From an uncultured Clostridia bacterium (GTDB lineage Bacteria > Bacillota > Clostridia > TANB77 > CAG-508): 46,080 nucleotides of DNA. Positions 9,401 to 18,190 of this stretch are shown one piece after another. The position numbers and the translations under genes are program-made. Position 1 is the stretch's first letter. Every line of letters starts with the position of its first letter. The stretch lies in assembly GCA_944392885.1 (NCBI GenBank), contig CALXYG010000041.1, positions 1 through 46,080 on the forward strand, read 5' to 3'. The notes below the pieces were generated by a model. The model had not been told where the DNA came from, did not search any database, and saw only the letters and a list, made by a program, of their open reading frames with translations.

Positions 9401-9992
9401 TTATTTTAATAACTCTCTTCCATTTTTTAAATAATCCCAACCTGAAAATATAGTAGCAATTACTGAAATAAACATAATAACTGTTGCTATTAAATTTAAA
9501 ACAAATGCTCCACCTGTTAAATTACCTTTAAAAACTTCTCCAAATGCATTTACATCACAGAAAGCTAAAATAATAGCTATCATCTGTGTTGCAGTTTTTA
9601 ATTTGCCCCAGATACTTGCTGCAATTACTTTGCCTCCTTTTTCTACTGCAATTAAACGATAACCAGAAACAACAAATTCTCTGGCAATTACAATAATAGG
9701 AATCCAAGCTGGTAGTTTGTCGAACTCTACTAATAATGTCATTGCCGCCAATACTAAAATTTTATCTGCAAGCGGATCTGCAAATTTTCCAAAAGTTGTA
9801 ATTTCATTCCTTTTTCTAGCAACATAACCATCAAGCTTATCTGTTACAGATGCTATAATAAAAATAATATTAATCAATATGTATGTAATAGGTAGTCCGC
9901 AAGACTTCCCCTTTTATTCCTAAAAATGGAATAATAACCATAATCGGTACTAATATAATTCTAATAATAGTTAGTTTATTTGCTAAATTCAT
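9401..9992 (-). CDS. pgsA: CDP-diacylglycerol-glycerol-3-phosphate phosphatidyltransferase, +1 frameshift at a CGG codon
   Basis: Membrane enzyme making phosphatidylglycerolphosphate, the committed step to phosphatidylglycerol. The CDP-alcohol phosphotransferase signature is complete: DKLDGYVARKRN...GKFADPLADK. The start at ATG 9992 follows AGGAGG and gives MNLANKLTIIRII..., a normal PgsA N-terminus. After 31 codons that frame meets CGG (9899-9897) and ends at a TAA. Dropping the C gives GEVLGLPITYILINIIF and continues into the catalytic motif, yielding 196 residues, as expected for the family. PgsA is normally essential, so a simple pseudogene is unlikely. Confidence 0.9.
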
Positions 9993-10032
9993 CTTTTCCT
10001 CCTTAATATTTTAGAAATAATTAAAGTAGTTT

Positions 10033-10326
10033 TTAATATTTGTTTTTCTTTACAATCTCTACAATATCTGAGACAAACTCACCTATCACAGGAATGTTCA
10101 ATTTTACGATTTTTTGAAGTACAAATATAAGAATAGCTGTAATGATAGTTACACCAATTCCAATTCCTACTCCCCTTGCTATTCCCGCAAAAAGATTTCG
10201 AAAAAACATTTGCTTTTTACTTCCAAGTATATAAGCAAATTCACGCAGATTTGATTTTGCCAACATGTTATTTAGTTCATCTAACATTTGAATCAATGCT
10301 TCTGTTTTTTTCCTTCTCCCAAACAT
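10033..10326 (-). CDS. DUF5665-type membrane protein
   Basis: A 97-residue protein of unknown role. The cytoplasmic N-terminus is basic (MFGRRKK). It is followed by the family pattern FRNLFAGIARGVGIGIG, one or two hydrophobic segments near residues 43-80, and a C-terminal amphipathic stretch containing NIPVIGEFVSDIV. This matches the DUF5665 family of Firmicutes as I recall it. It sits between pgsA and the UPF0182 gene on the same strand. Confidence 0.72.
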   Translation of the reverse strand: MFGRRKKTEALIQMLDELNNMLAKSNLREFAYILGSKKQMFFRNLFAGIARGVGIGIGVTIITAILIFVLQKIVKLNIPVIGEFVSDIVEIVKKNKY

Positions 10327-10368
10327 ATTCTCACCCTTTTTAGTGTTACCACGTTTGGTGAAATAATA

Positions 10369-13185
10369 CTATTGTTCTAGCATATTGCTGGTTATTTCTG
10401 TTGATTGATTTTCTATGTTATTTATTGTGTTATTCATCTCTTGAGTCTGTTTTTCTTTTAAATCTTCTAATTGAGAAATTAAATCTTGTAATTTCTTAAT
10501 GTCTTTTCCCATCATCTCCCAATCAGTATTGTCACTAGATTCTTGTAAATTATTATTTGCTTTGATAATAGCATTTATTAAATCCTGTTCATTATCTGTA
10601 TTTTCTACTTCAATATTTACTGCCGATTTCGAGAGTAAATTGTTTATAGCTTCTTGCAACGTTTCCCCAATAGCTACTTTATTTCCTGATGCTACAATAA
10701 CTTTTTGTAATGTCTGTGTTTGTGATTTTTCATTTAGTAAAACTTGATAAATCGGTTCTACATAAAGTAGTGTATCTTCCATAGGAACAATAATCATATT
10801 TTTTATAATTTTGCTACCTGATGTACTTAAACTGTTAATTTGTGATGAAATTGTTTCATCCTGTTCTATTTGTTGATTTAGTTGAGCAGGTCCAAGTACA
10901 TTACTACCTGAAGTAAATTTATATAAAGTTAACTTAGAACCATTTTGTATATCATAAGTTCCTACAAGATAAGAAATAATATTTTGTTTGCCATAACTTG
11001 TATATGGTAAAACAAGTCCTAGTCTCTCTTCTGCATCTATTGTTTTCATCATTGTATAATATGGCTCCATTTTGGTACCTAAACTGTTACTTACCTTATT
11101 TGTGTTAAATCTTGCTACTTCCCATAAATCGTCGTTTCTATATAGAACTTCAGTTTGTACTTTATGATATCTTTGATACATTTGTGATTGAATTTCATAT
11201 AGCAGTTCTGGATATGTAATATGTGTTGCTATGTCCTCAGGTATGTTTTTGGTATCTTCTACAAATAAATTTTCATAAATATTTCTATATGCCATAGCAA
11301 TTGGATCTGTTCTATCTGTAATATAAAAATCTACTGTACCATCATAAGCATCTATTAGGACTTTTATAGAATTTCTTATATAATTAATTTTTGTTTTAAC
11401 ACCATCTGTTTCTATCGTTGTTTTTTGAGAATAAGGATAACTATCACTAACTGTGTAAGCATCTAAAACCCATACTTGTTTTCCTTCATCTGTAATTACT
11501 AAATATGGATTATCGTCATAAATAAAATATGGCATCAATTTTTTAGCTCGTTCTATGATGTTTCGATTAGTTATAATCTTAGTTTCATTTCCACTAAAAG
11601 CAATATTTATATTATTTGTACTTAATCCAAGTATTAATTTATCTAAGAATCCAAGTTGTAATCCTGCAGTCCCATTATATGTATTTTCTGCATTATGTGA
11701 AGTAGTAATTGGATAATCAAATTCGGTTTTATTTTTACTATTTACTATTATTGTTGAATTTGTTTTATTTCCAAAATAAATTCGAGGTTCTATTACTTTG
11801 ATTTTTTCATCTCTACCTGTAAAATCAACCTGAACATATTCTATTCCGCCTCTTTCATCTGTACTTGTTGCTGACGTAATAATAGCTCCATAGCCATGTG
11901 TATAATTATACGTTTTATTATCATAAGTACGGTTAACTCCATCTATTATTATCTCTCTTGGTGATACATATACTAAGCTTTCTTTGCCTTTGATATTATA
12001 ATTTTGTATTTTTGTATTTTCATATGAATAAAAGCCAACACTGTCTTGGTATGCCTGTAATGTATTTAAAGTCATTTCCTCATTAATAATTGGAATATTT
12101 TGAATTGTTTTTTGATAATTAGACACATTTTCTTCAGTGATTGTACCACTATTTTCCATTTCTATCTCTTCAATATTGATATTATATGCCTTTCTTGTGT
12201 TTTCGATATTATAAGAAATATATTTCTTCTCTTTATCAAGTTTATTAGGACTTGCAAATATAATTTGGAAAAAAGTAATTATTAAAAACAATCCAATTAA
12301 ATAAGCAGGTATACTTAAAATAGAAATGACCGCGTTTTTATATTTTTCTTTTCTAAAAAAATGAACTGATAATACTACACAAATAAAAATTACTACAGCA
12401 AAAATACAATAACCCCATAATTTCACAGTTACGTCTGTAAAACCTGCTCCAATTAACGCCGTTTCTTCTGTGTCGTCTAGTTGAATGAATTCCTCAAATA
12501 AAATATCTTGTGTTTTAAAAAGTGTAGATAGACTTAAAAGTATTGCAATAATTAATACAAATCCGATAATTTGTTTTATAAATGTACTCTTCTTTAGCAT
12601 ATTAATTTCAATACCATCAAAATATATATTAAAAGCTGCAATATAATATATAACTGTATATACAACTAATGTTATCATCATGCCCATACTATACATAATA
12701 ATCAATTCTATAAACGGTTTTTGAAACATATAATAACCAATATCTTGACCAAAAATAGGGTCTGTATTGCCAAACCAAGTACGATTTAAGAATAGAATTG
12801 TTTTATTTACTAAAATGTCAGATGTGAATAATGCAATTAAGCTTCCCATAATAAGAGCAATTGATTTGTTTGGTAATTTAGGTATTTCTTTTTTTTCTGC
12901 TATAAAAAAACTTTTTAGTCCCTTTTTTATTAATTTATTTGTAATGTAAATTGCCAAAAACCATATAACAAAATTAATCCCAGTAATTAAATATTTATAT
13001 TTTATATTTTGCTTAAATACTGTTATATATTCTTGTCCAATTTCTTTTATTTGTAAGTACTCACTTCTATAATTTATAAAGCTAAATAAGGTAAAAGCAA
13101 TAAGAAATAATATTACTATCAATACTCTTTTTTTGTAACTCTTCTTTTTTTCTTTTAGATCTGTATTATTTATTTTTTCTACCAT
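10369..13185 (-). CDS. UPF0182 family membrane protein
   Basis: A large integral membrane protein of about 938 residues and unknown function. The N-terminal third holds about seven hydrophobic helices. The remainder is a long predicted extracytoplasmic domain containing the family stretch YTHGYGAI and conserved aromatic and acidic blocks, ending in a Gln/Asn/Glu-rich coiled coil. The start chosen is ATG 13185, five bases after GGAGG; the upstream ATG at 13197 overlaps that ribosome site. Family length is usually 900-1000. It starts 17 bases after the ftsY stop, so the two may be cotranscribed. Confidence 0.88.
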   Translation of the reverse strand: MVEKINNTDLKEKKKSYKKRVLIVILFLIAFTLFSFINYRSEYLQIKEIGQEYITVFKQNIKYKYLITGINFVIWFLAIYITNKLIKKGLKSFFIAEKKEIPKLPNKSIALIMGSLIALFTSDILVNKTILFLNRTWFGNTDPIFGQDIGYYMFQKPFIELIIMYSMGMMITLVVYTVIYYIAAFNIYFDGIEINMLKKSTFIKQIIGFVLIIAILLSLSTLFKTQDILFEEFIQLDDTEETALIGAGFTDVTVKLWGYCIFAVVIFICVVLSVHFFRKEKYKNAVISILSIPAYLIGLFLIITFFQIIFASPNKLDKEKKYISYNIENTRKAYNINIEEIEMENSGTITEENVSNYQKTIQNIPIINEEMTLNTLQAYQDSVGFYSYENTKIQNYNIKGKESLVYVSPREIIIDGVNRTYDNKTYNYTHGYGAIITSATSTDERGGIEYVQVDFTGRDEKIKVIEPRIYFGNKTNSTIIVNSKNKTEFDYPITTSHNAENTYNGTAGLQLGFLDKLILGLSTNNINIAFSGNETKIITNRNIIERAKKLMPYFIYDDNPYLVITDEGKQVWVLDAYTVSDSYPYSQKTTIETDGVKTKINYIRNSIKVLIDAYDGTVDFYITDRTDPIAMAYRNIYENLFVEDTKNIPEDIATHITYPELLYEIQSQMYQRYHKVQTEVLYRNDDLWEVARFNTNKVSNSLGTKMEPYYTMMKTIDAEERLGLVLPYTSYGKQNIISYLVGTYDIQNGSKLTLYKFTSGSNVLGPAQLNQQIEQDETISSQINSLSTSGSKIIKNMIIVPMEDTLLYVEPIYQVLLNEKSQTQTLQKVIVASGNKVAIGETLQEAINNLLSKSAVNIEVENTDNEQDLINAIIKANNNLQESSDNTDWEMMGKDIKKLQDLISQLEDLKEKQTQEMNNTINNIENQSTEITSNMLEQ

Positions 13186-13202
13186 AGTGACCTCCATTTC
13201 TT

Positions 13203-14108
13203 TTATATAATTGCCTGTATAAACTCATCTGCTGAAAATGTTTGCATATCATCTAATTGTTCTCCAACTCCTATAAATTTAACTGGTATCTTATTTTCAT
13301 TCACTATTCCAATAACGACTCCTCCTTTGGCTGTTCCGTCTAATTTTGTAAGGACTAATCCTGTAATATTTACTGTTTCCTTAAATGCTTTTACCTGCAT
13401 AACAGCATTCTGTCCAGTTGTTCCATCTATAACTAATAAAGTTTCCTTAGAAGCTTGTGGTAATTCCTTATCTATGACTTTATTAATCTTAGAAAGTTCC
13501 TCCATAAGATGTTGTTTATTATGTAATCTTCCTGCTGTATCACAAATTAACACATCTGCATTTTGTTTTTTGGTATATGCAATTGCATCAAATATTACAG
13601 ATGCTGGATCTGCTCCTTCTTCTTTCTTTACTATATCTACACTAGCTCTTTTGGTCCAAATTTCTAATTGCTCTACCGCTGCAGCACGAAATGTATCTGC
13701 AGCAGCTACGACAACTTTTTTCCCCTGTTTCCTCAGCTGATTTGCAATTTTACCAATAGATGTAGTTTTCCCAACACCATTTACACCAACAACTAGTATA
13801 ATAGATGGGCAAGTTTCCAAATGCAATTCAGTTGTATCAACTTCTAAAATTTCTTTCATAATATTTTTTAATGCAATCTTTACTTGTTCTCCATCTTGTA
13901 TGTTTTCCTTTTTTATTTTCTCTCTTAGTTTTTCTATGATTGTCATTGATGTATCCATTCCAATATCAGACATAATTAATGCTTCTTCTAGTTTTTCCAA
14001 AAGCTCTTCATCTACTTTTCTAAAAGAAGAAAATACATTTTTCATTTTTTCATTTATATTTTCTTTTGTTTTTTCAAGACCTTGTTTTAGCTTATCAAAG
14101 AACCCCAT
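13203..14108 (-). CDS. ftsY: Signal recognition particle receptor FtsY
   Basis: SRP-receptor GTPase that docks ribosome-SRP complexes at the membrane. It has 301 residues: a short amphipathic N-terminus (MGFFDKLKQGLEK), the NG helical bundle, then the G domain with GVNGVGKTTSIGK (P-loop), DTAGRLHNK and TKLDGTAKGG. The long acidic A domain of E. coli is lacking, as in other Firmicutes. The start follows GGGAGG. The smc gene, a common neighbour, is not present here. Confidence 0.96.
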   Translation of the reverse strand: MGFFDKLKQGLEKTKENINEKMKNVFSSFRKVDEELLEKLEEALIMSDIGMDTSMTIIEKLREKIKKENIQDGEQVKIALKNIMKEILEVDTTELHLETCPSIILVVGVNGVGKTTSIGKIANQLRKQGKKVVVAAADTFRAAAVEQLEIWTKRASVDIVKKEEGADPASVIFDAIAYTKKQNADVLICDTAGRLHNKQHLMEELSKINKVIDKELPQASKETLLVIDGTTGQNAVMQVKAFKETVNITGLVLTKLDGTAKGGVVIGIVNENKIPVKFIGVGEQLDDMQTFSADEFIQAII

Positions 14109-14210
14109 AGCTTCCTCCCGTTTTAAAAAAAGTTAGATTTTTAAATTATTAATTTCTGTATTATTTTAACATAGATTATATTATTTTTCCATTATTTTTA
14201 ACAAAGAAAT

Positions 14211-14243
14211 CAAAAAAACAGGTTCAATATGAACCTATTTTTT
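14211..14243 (-). terminator. Rho-independent terminator after tRNA-Thr
   Basis: AACAGGTTC and GAACCTATT arms flank a five-base loop. Read on the minus strand, the hairpin is followed by a run of seven T. It lies about 70 bases beyond the tRNA 3' end. Confidence 0.8.
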
Positions 14244-14310
14244 GAATACCATTTACACTTTTATATTTCGTAAATAATATAATTAACTCTTCGTTTTTAT
14301 TATCTTCTAT

Positions 14311-14386
<76 letters not shown>

Positions 14387-14417
14387 AACTACACTAATAC
14401 AAAAATGATACTAGTAT

Positions 14418-14446
14418 AGTATAGCGTGTTTCTTATTTTTTTTCAA
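14418..14446 (-). promoter_or_regulatory. Putative promoter of tRNA-Thr
   Basis: TTGAAA (14446-14441) and TATACT (14423-14418) with a 17-bp spacer lie about 32 bases upstream of the tRNA. Confidence 0.65.
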
Positions 14447-14486
14447 TATATTTTTTTGTTTTTCTGCTTACAAATAACTTGTATTT

Positions 14487-15827
14487 TTAAAAGTGTCTGC
14501 CTTTTTTTCGAATTGGTTCGTCCTGAGCAGTTTCTATATTTGTATTAACTAACTTGGAAGCTGTTGTTGCTGCTTTTTTTACAGCTTCTCCCGTATTAAT
14601 GTCCCCAACAAAGTCAATAGCATCATATGGAATTTCATTGCTTTGGTCTTTTTTGTATCTAATTATCGCAAAAACGATTCCCAAAATTGCAATTACACCT
14701 ATTCCTATACAAAATATTAGTTTCTCCATTGGTATATTTCCAGGTGTATTATTATTGTTGTCAAGACTTCCTACAACAGCTGTTAAAGTATTGTTCTCGT
14801 CTATTTGCTCTTCTGCATTCTTTTTCGTCACTCTTATAGTATATACTTTTTCATCATTACCATCTGCAGATTTTACTCGTATTGTAATTAAATTTTCACC
14901 TTCTGTTAGCTCTTCTGTACCTGCAATATCAATTATTGCATCTGTCATATTTGCTACTGCATTTACATTTATTTTTTCTACACTTGCTTCTGCCAACGCT
15001 GTATATTCTGTTGTATCTGGATTAAAGGCTTCATTAATTGTTACCCCTTCAATTGATAGGCTACTTAACGCAACCTTAACCTCTGGTGCTTGTTCAACGT
15101 CTGGATTATTTATTTCCTCCTTCGCTAAGCGTATTACAGTAATTGTATATGTTTTTTTAGTGCTGTCTTCTGCAGTTACAGTAACAGTAAAACGATTACT
15201 TCCTTCATCTAATGATTTTGTACCTGTTCCAGATATAGTTTGTTTATCATGCCCTTTTTCAGCATATACTTCAATTGTTGTTACATCATTTGGGACATTT
15301 ACAGTATATGATGTGTTTGCCGCTCTGAATCCTGAAAAATCATTTGGTCTTATTCCCAAATTACTTAGATTTGCATTATTTGACTTTGTAGGTGTAACTG
15401 GAGTATTTGGTGTTGATGGTGTATCAGGTTCAGGTTCAGGTTCAGGCTCAGGTTCAATTGCAGCTGCATTTACTGTAATATTAATCGATTTAGCTGGTAA
15501 ACTTAACTCTAAGCCTTGTGAATCTGCCACATCTTGTGGTGTTGCTGTAATAGTAGCACTGCCTGAGCCTTTTGCGGTTGCAATTAATGTTACAGCTCCA
15601 TTTTCTACCCAGACTTTTTCTTGATCTAGTGTAATAACTTCAGTATTTGAACTTGCCACTTTCACTCTACCTATTGCATCTGCACCTGTGATGGTAATAG
15701 TCGCTGTTTGTCCTATCTCTAAAGTATTATTGCTACTGCTTATTGCTACACTAGATGCATACACTGTTAAAGTACCATACATAATCATAAAAATAATTAT
15801 CATTAATATTCTTCTAAATAATTTCAT
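14487..15827 (-). CDS. Membrane-anchored surface protein with two cadherin-like beta-sandwich domains
   Basis: A 446-residue secreted, membrane-tethered protein. Residues 1-25 are a signal peptide. Residues 26-120 form an Ig/Big-like beta domain. A (PE)n and Pro/Thr linker spans about 122-148, then two tandem cadherin-like beta-sandwich repeats (about 152-233 and 250-336, each ending YTI.V). A membrane helix lies near 368-390, followed by a cytoplasmic tail ending RKKGRHF. There are no catalytic residues; a binding or scaffold role is inferred. It follows the glucosaminidase gene by 16 bases in the same orientation, so the two probably form one surface unit. Confidence 0.8.
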   Translation of the reverse strand: MKLFRRILMIIIFMIMYGTLTVYASSVAISSSNNTLEIGQTATITITGADAIGRVKVASSNTEVITLDQEKVWVENGAVTLIATAKGSGSATITATPQDVADSQGLELSLPAKSINITVNAAAIEPEPEPEPEPDTPSTPNTPVTPTKSNNANLSNLGIRPNDFSGFRAANTSYTVNVPNDVTTIEVYAEKGHDKQTISGTGTKSLDEGSNRFTVTVTAEDSTKKTYTITVIRLAKEEINNPDVEQAPEVKVALSSLSIEGVTINEAFNPDTTEYTALAEASVEKINVNAVANMTDAIIDIAGTEELTEGENLITIRVKSADGNDEKVYTIRVTKKNAEEQIDENNTLTAVVGSLDNNNNTPGNIPMEKLIFCIGIGVIAILGIVFAIIRYKKDQSNEIPYDAIDFVGDINTGEAVKKAATTASKLVNTNIETAQDEPIRKKGRHF

Positions 15828-15843
15828 TTCTTTCTCTCCCTTA

Positions 15844-17580
15844 TTAATTTAAATTAATTGCCTGTCCTTCCATAATATAGTTCTTAATTCTTACATAATC
15901 TCCTGCTGAAATCTTATCATCATAATTTACATTAGCAGCTTTTTCCCAGATACCCGTTAAGCTTTGCGATTCCATAATATAATTTTTGATAAAAACATAA
16001 TCTGAAGCACTTACTTTTCCATCACCGTTTACATCACCAATTTTTATTAATATATATGTTTTTTCAATAGTTTTATTATCATCTTTCAATAAATTTAGTT
16101 TATAACCTGTTGCCACTTTTTCATTTTCCTTTGTTACTATCATGCCTGTGGAATCTAATAATTGATAATTGTCTATTTTTAATTCTTCAATTATATTATT
16201 TATTTCTACAGTTGGTGTGGTTATTAAATTATTATTTTCATCTATCTCTATTTCCTGTTCCTGCTCTGTAGAACTTGTTATTTTACAAGATTCCATATAG
16301 CTACTTTCTACATATACATTCCAGCCATTTTCTAACATAACAATATCCCAATAAACACCATCTGATAAAATACATTTTCTATTTAGCATAACAACTACTT
16401 CATCTTTTTCTAAATTATATACTATTTTACTACCATAAGTTGGATTATCACGAGTTCCCGCTGTTTTAATAACATTTGTATAGTATAACTCTCCATCTGC
16501 TTCTGTATACTTTGTTGGCTTTTTATGATATTCCGTTTCCATATTATTATATACGGGTATAATAAAATTTAAGGTCGCATCCAAGTTTCCATTTTGTGCA
16601 TAAGTATTATATACAGAAGAGCTTTGGCTATATGGATCCATAATATTTGTCATATATTGGTGGCTAAAAAACAATGTTTTGCTTACTGTATCAGACTCAC
16701 CTGCTTTTAGAATCCTATCACCTACCACATCAAATTTAAAAAAATATGAAGTATTTTGCCCCTGATTGACATAAGAGTTCCCTATTAATTCTGCACCTCC
16801 TAATATTGCTTTATATGGTGTGTTCCATCCTTTTTCTTTAGCAAAACTTAAACCATTAGCAATTGGATCTCCTGTATCATGTGCTCCATAGTTGAAAAAA
16901 TTATAGTAATTCTCATAACCTGGGTATGTCCCAGAAACAGATGCGCTTCCATTGCTTCCCACTTCTTGTATTATTTTTGATTTAATATGAAATGGACTAA
17001 TATTTGTTTTTTCAGCAACCTCAATAATAATATCAGCATATGTCCTTGTTATATTTTTATTTTGTTCATCATCATAATATGTAACATTATTATCTAGAAA
17101 TGTGTTTTTTACAGATATTTGCACTCCCTGTAATGTATGTATATTTTTATTAAATGATAATTCTTCAAATTGAAAGATATTTACTTCGTTTAAGAAATTC
17201 CTTGGGTCGATAAAATACTCTACTATTTCCTTTGATGCACAAGTCCATCCCTTATCATTTCCACATGTGTCGCATTTCCATAAATTTGAGTAATATGATG
17301 GTACTACGCTTCTTTTGTGTAATACCTCTCCTGTTTCATTTTGTATTAACTCATTCCATTCAATTCCTGTATAGTAGGCTTCGAAATTCCAATTTGGATG
17401 TAATTCCTTCAGCTTTATAAGTTTATCTTGATACGTCTTAGGAAAGTTTTCAATTCCTGTTTTTACTTCCTGTGTAACCGTTGCTCCATAAGAAATACAA
17501 GGTAATATATATATATATGAAATTAGTACTAACAAAATGATACTTAATATTTTGACATATTTTTTCTCATATTTCATCAA
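15844..17580 (-). CDS. Secreted N-acetylglucosaminidase-like cell-wall hydrolase with C-terminal dockerin
   Basis: A 578-residue exported protein. Residues 1-33 are a signal peptide. The glucosaminidase-type domain (about 40-350) contains IIQEVGSNG with the likely catalytic glutamate, and YNFFNYGA, features of LytD/GH73-like enzymes that cleave peptidoglycan glycan strands. An SH3-like segment (about 365-430) follows. The end is a type I dockerin pair: GDVNGDGKVSASDYVFIKNY and a second repeat with NVNYDDKISAGDYVRIKNY. The Ca2+-ligand positions are largely conserved; the second repeat has N at the first. A dockerin implies docking to a cohesin partner, and none is recognisable in the window. 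Confidence 0.85.
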   Translation of the reverse strand: MMKYEKKYVKILSIILLVLISYIYILPCISYGATVTQEVKTGIENFPKTYQDKLIKLKELHPNWNFEAYYTGIEWNELIQNETGEVLHKRSVVPSYYSNLWKCDTCGNDKGWTCASKEIVEYFIDPRNFLNEVNIFQFEELSFNKNIHTLQGVQISVKNTFLDNNVTYYDDEQNKNITRTYADIIIEVAEKTNISPFHIKSKIIQEVGSNGSASVSGTYPGYENYYNFFNYGAHDTGDPIANGLSFAKEKGWNTPYKAILGGAELIGNSYVNQGQNTSYFFKFDVVGDRILKAGESDTVSKTLFFSHQYMTNIMDPYSQSSSVYNTYAQNGNLDATLNFIIPVYNNMETEYHKKPTKYTEADGELYYTNVIKTAGTRDNPTYGSKIVYNLEKDEVVVMLNRKCILSDGVYWDIVMLENGWNVYVESSYMESCKITSSTEQEQEIEIDENNNLITTPTVEINNIIEELKIDNYQLLDSTGMIVTKENEKVATGYKLNLLKDDNKTIEKTYILIKIGDVNGDGKVSASDYVFIKNYIMESQSLTGIWEKAANVNYDDKISAGDYVRIKNYIMEGQAINLN

Positions 17581-17882
17581 AATTCCTCCTTTAATTTTGC
17601 ATATGTTGTCAAATTAAATCTGTTTATAATATATATGATTAAAAAATATTCGTCAATAAAATTAGAGGAATTTTTTAAACTTTTTAATTAACCCCTTTTA
17701 TTTTTATATATATAGATTTTTTGTAACTTTTACATAAGATGTGATAACATGTTAAAAGTTATAGAAAATTGCATTTCCTATAACTTTTAACAAGACCTAA
17801 GCTTGTTATATTATGCAAATATACTTCAATGTATTACAACAATCTTTGGTCTTGTTTTGATATTTTATATTAAATTAAGTAC
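17581..17882. other. Intergenic region with a long perfect inverted repeat
   Basis: No gene is seen in this 300-bp stretch. Arms of 14 bases (17751-17764, GTTAAAAGTTATAG; 17778-17791) are perfect complements around a 13-base loop containing AATTGCATT. The core 17759-17784 recurs near 42746. The hairpin lacks a T-run in either direction, so it is not a standard terminator. Confidence 0.6.
17759..17784. repeat. Palindromic intergenic repeat, copy 1
   Basis: The 26-base core beginning TTATAGAAAATTGC matches 42746-42771 at 23 of 26 positions. Both copies are imperfect palindromes in intergenic DNA. Confidence 0.5.
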
Positions 17883-18190
17883 TTATTTCCAATAACTTGG
17901 AATATCATCATAATTGCTTAATCTTGTACAATTACGATAACAATCATAACCATCAGGGGTTCCAGTATAATCAGTTGCTTCTCCATTTTCTACTAAGTTC
18001 CAAAGCGGGATAGCTTTTCCATTTAAACCTGTACAATGAGAAAATATACCTACAAATCTAAATCAACAGGTTTTCCATTTGTTCCTATTCCAATATCTCC
18101 GTTTTCGCTGGACTGTCCTGGGTGTTTATACTTTTCTGGATTTGCTTGTTTCTTTTGTTCAACTTTTTTTCCTTCTAATAATGAAATTTT
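17883..18190 (-). pseudogene. Remnant of a secreted or prepilin-like protein gene (3' end)
   Basis: Immediately after the U32 gene, minus-strand frames encode the end of an unrelated protein without a start. One frame reads LLEGKKVEQKKQANPEKYKH, then GQSSENGDIGIGTNGKPVDLDL, then TAG. A second frame picks up with VGIFSHCTGLNGKAIPLWN and runs through DCYRNCTRLSNYDDIPSYWK to TAA at 17885-17883. The DIGIGTNGKPV element resembles, from memory, extracytoplasmic prepilin-like proteins of uncultured Clostridia. There is no CGG at the break, so it does not fit the +1 pattern seen elsewhere. It is probably a decaying gene truncated next to U32. Confidence 0.45.

Noticed and set aside
15419-15465. Short tandem repeat GGTTCA/GGCTCA
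   Set aside because: It encodes the Pro-Glu linker of the surface protein and needs no other explanation, although it could vary in copy number.
14554-15624. Long plus-strand frame (356 codons) opposite the cadherin-like gene
   Set aside because: It is the antisense of a Thr/Val/Glu-rich gene with a clear signal peptide and domains; the antisense product has no start context and an implausible hydrophobic composition.
14487-15827. Calling the anchored surface protein a cohesin scaffold
   Set aside because: Its N-terminal domain lacks recognisable cohesin motifs; partnership with the dockerin is offered only as a hypothesis.
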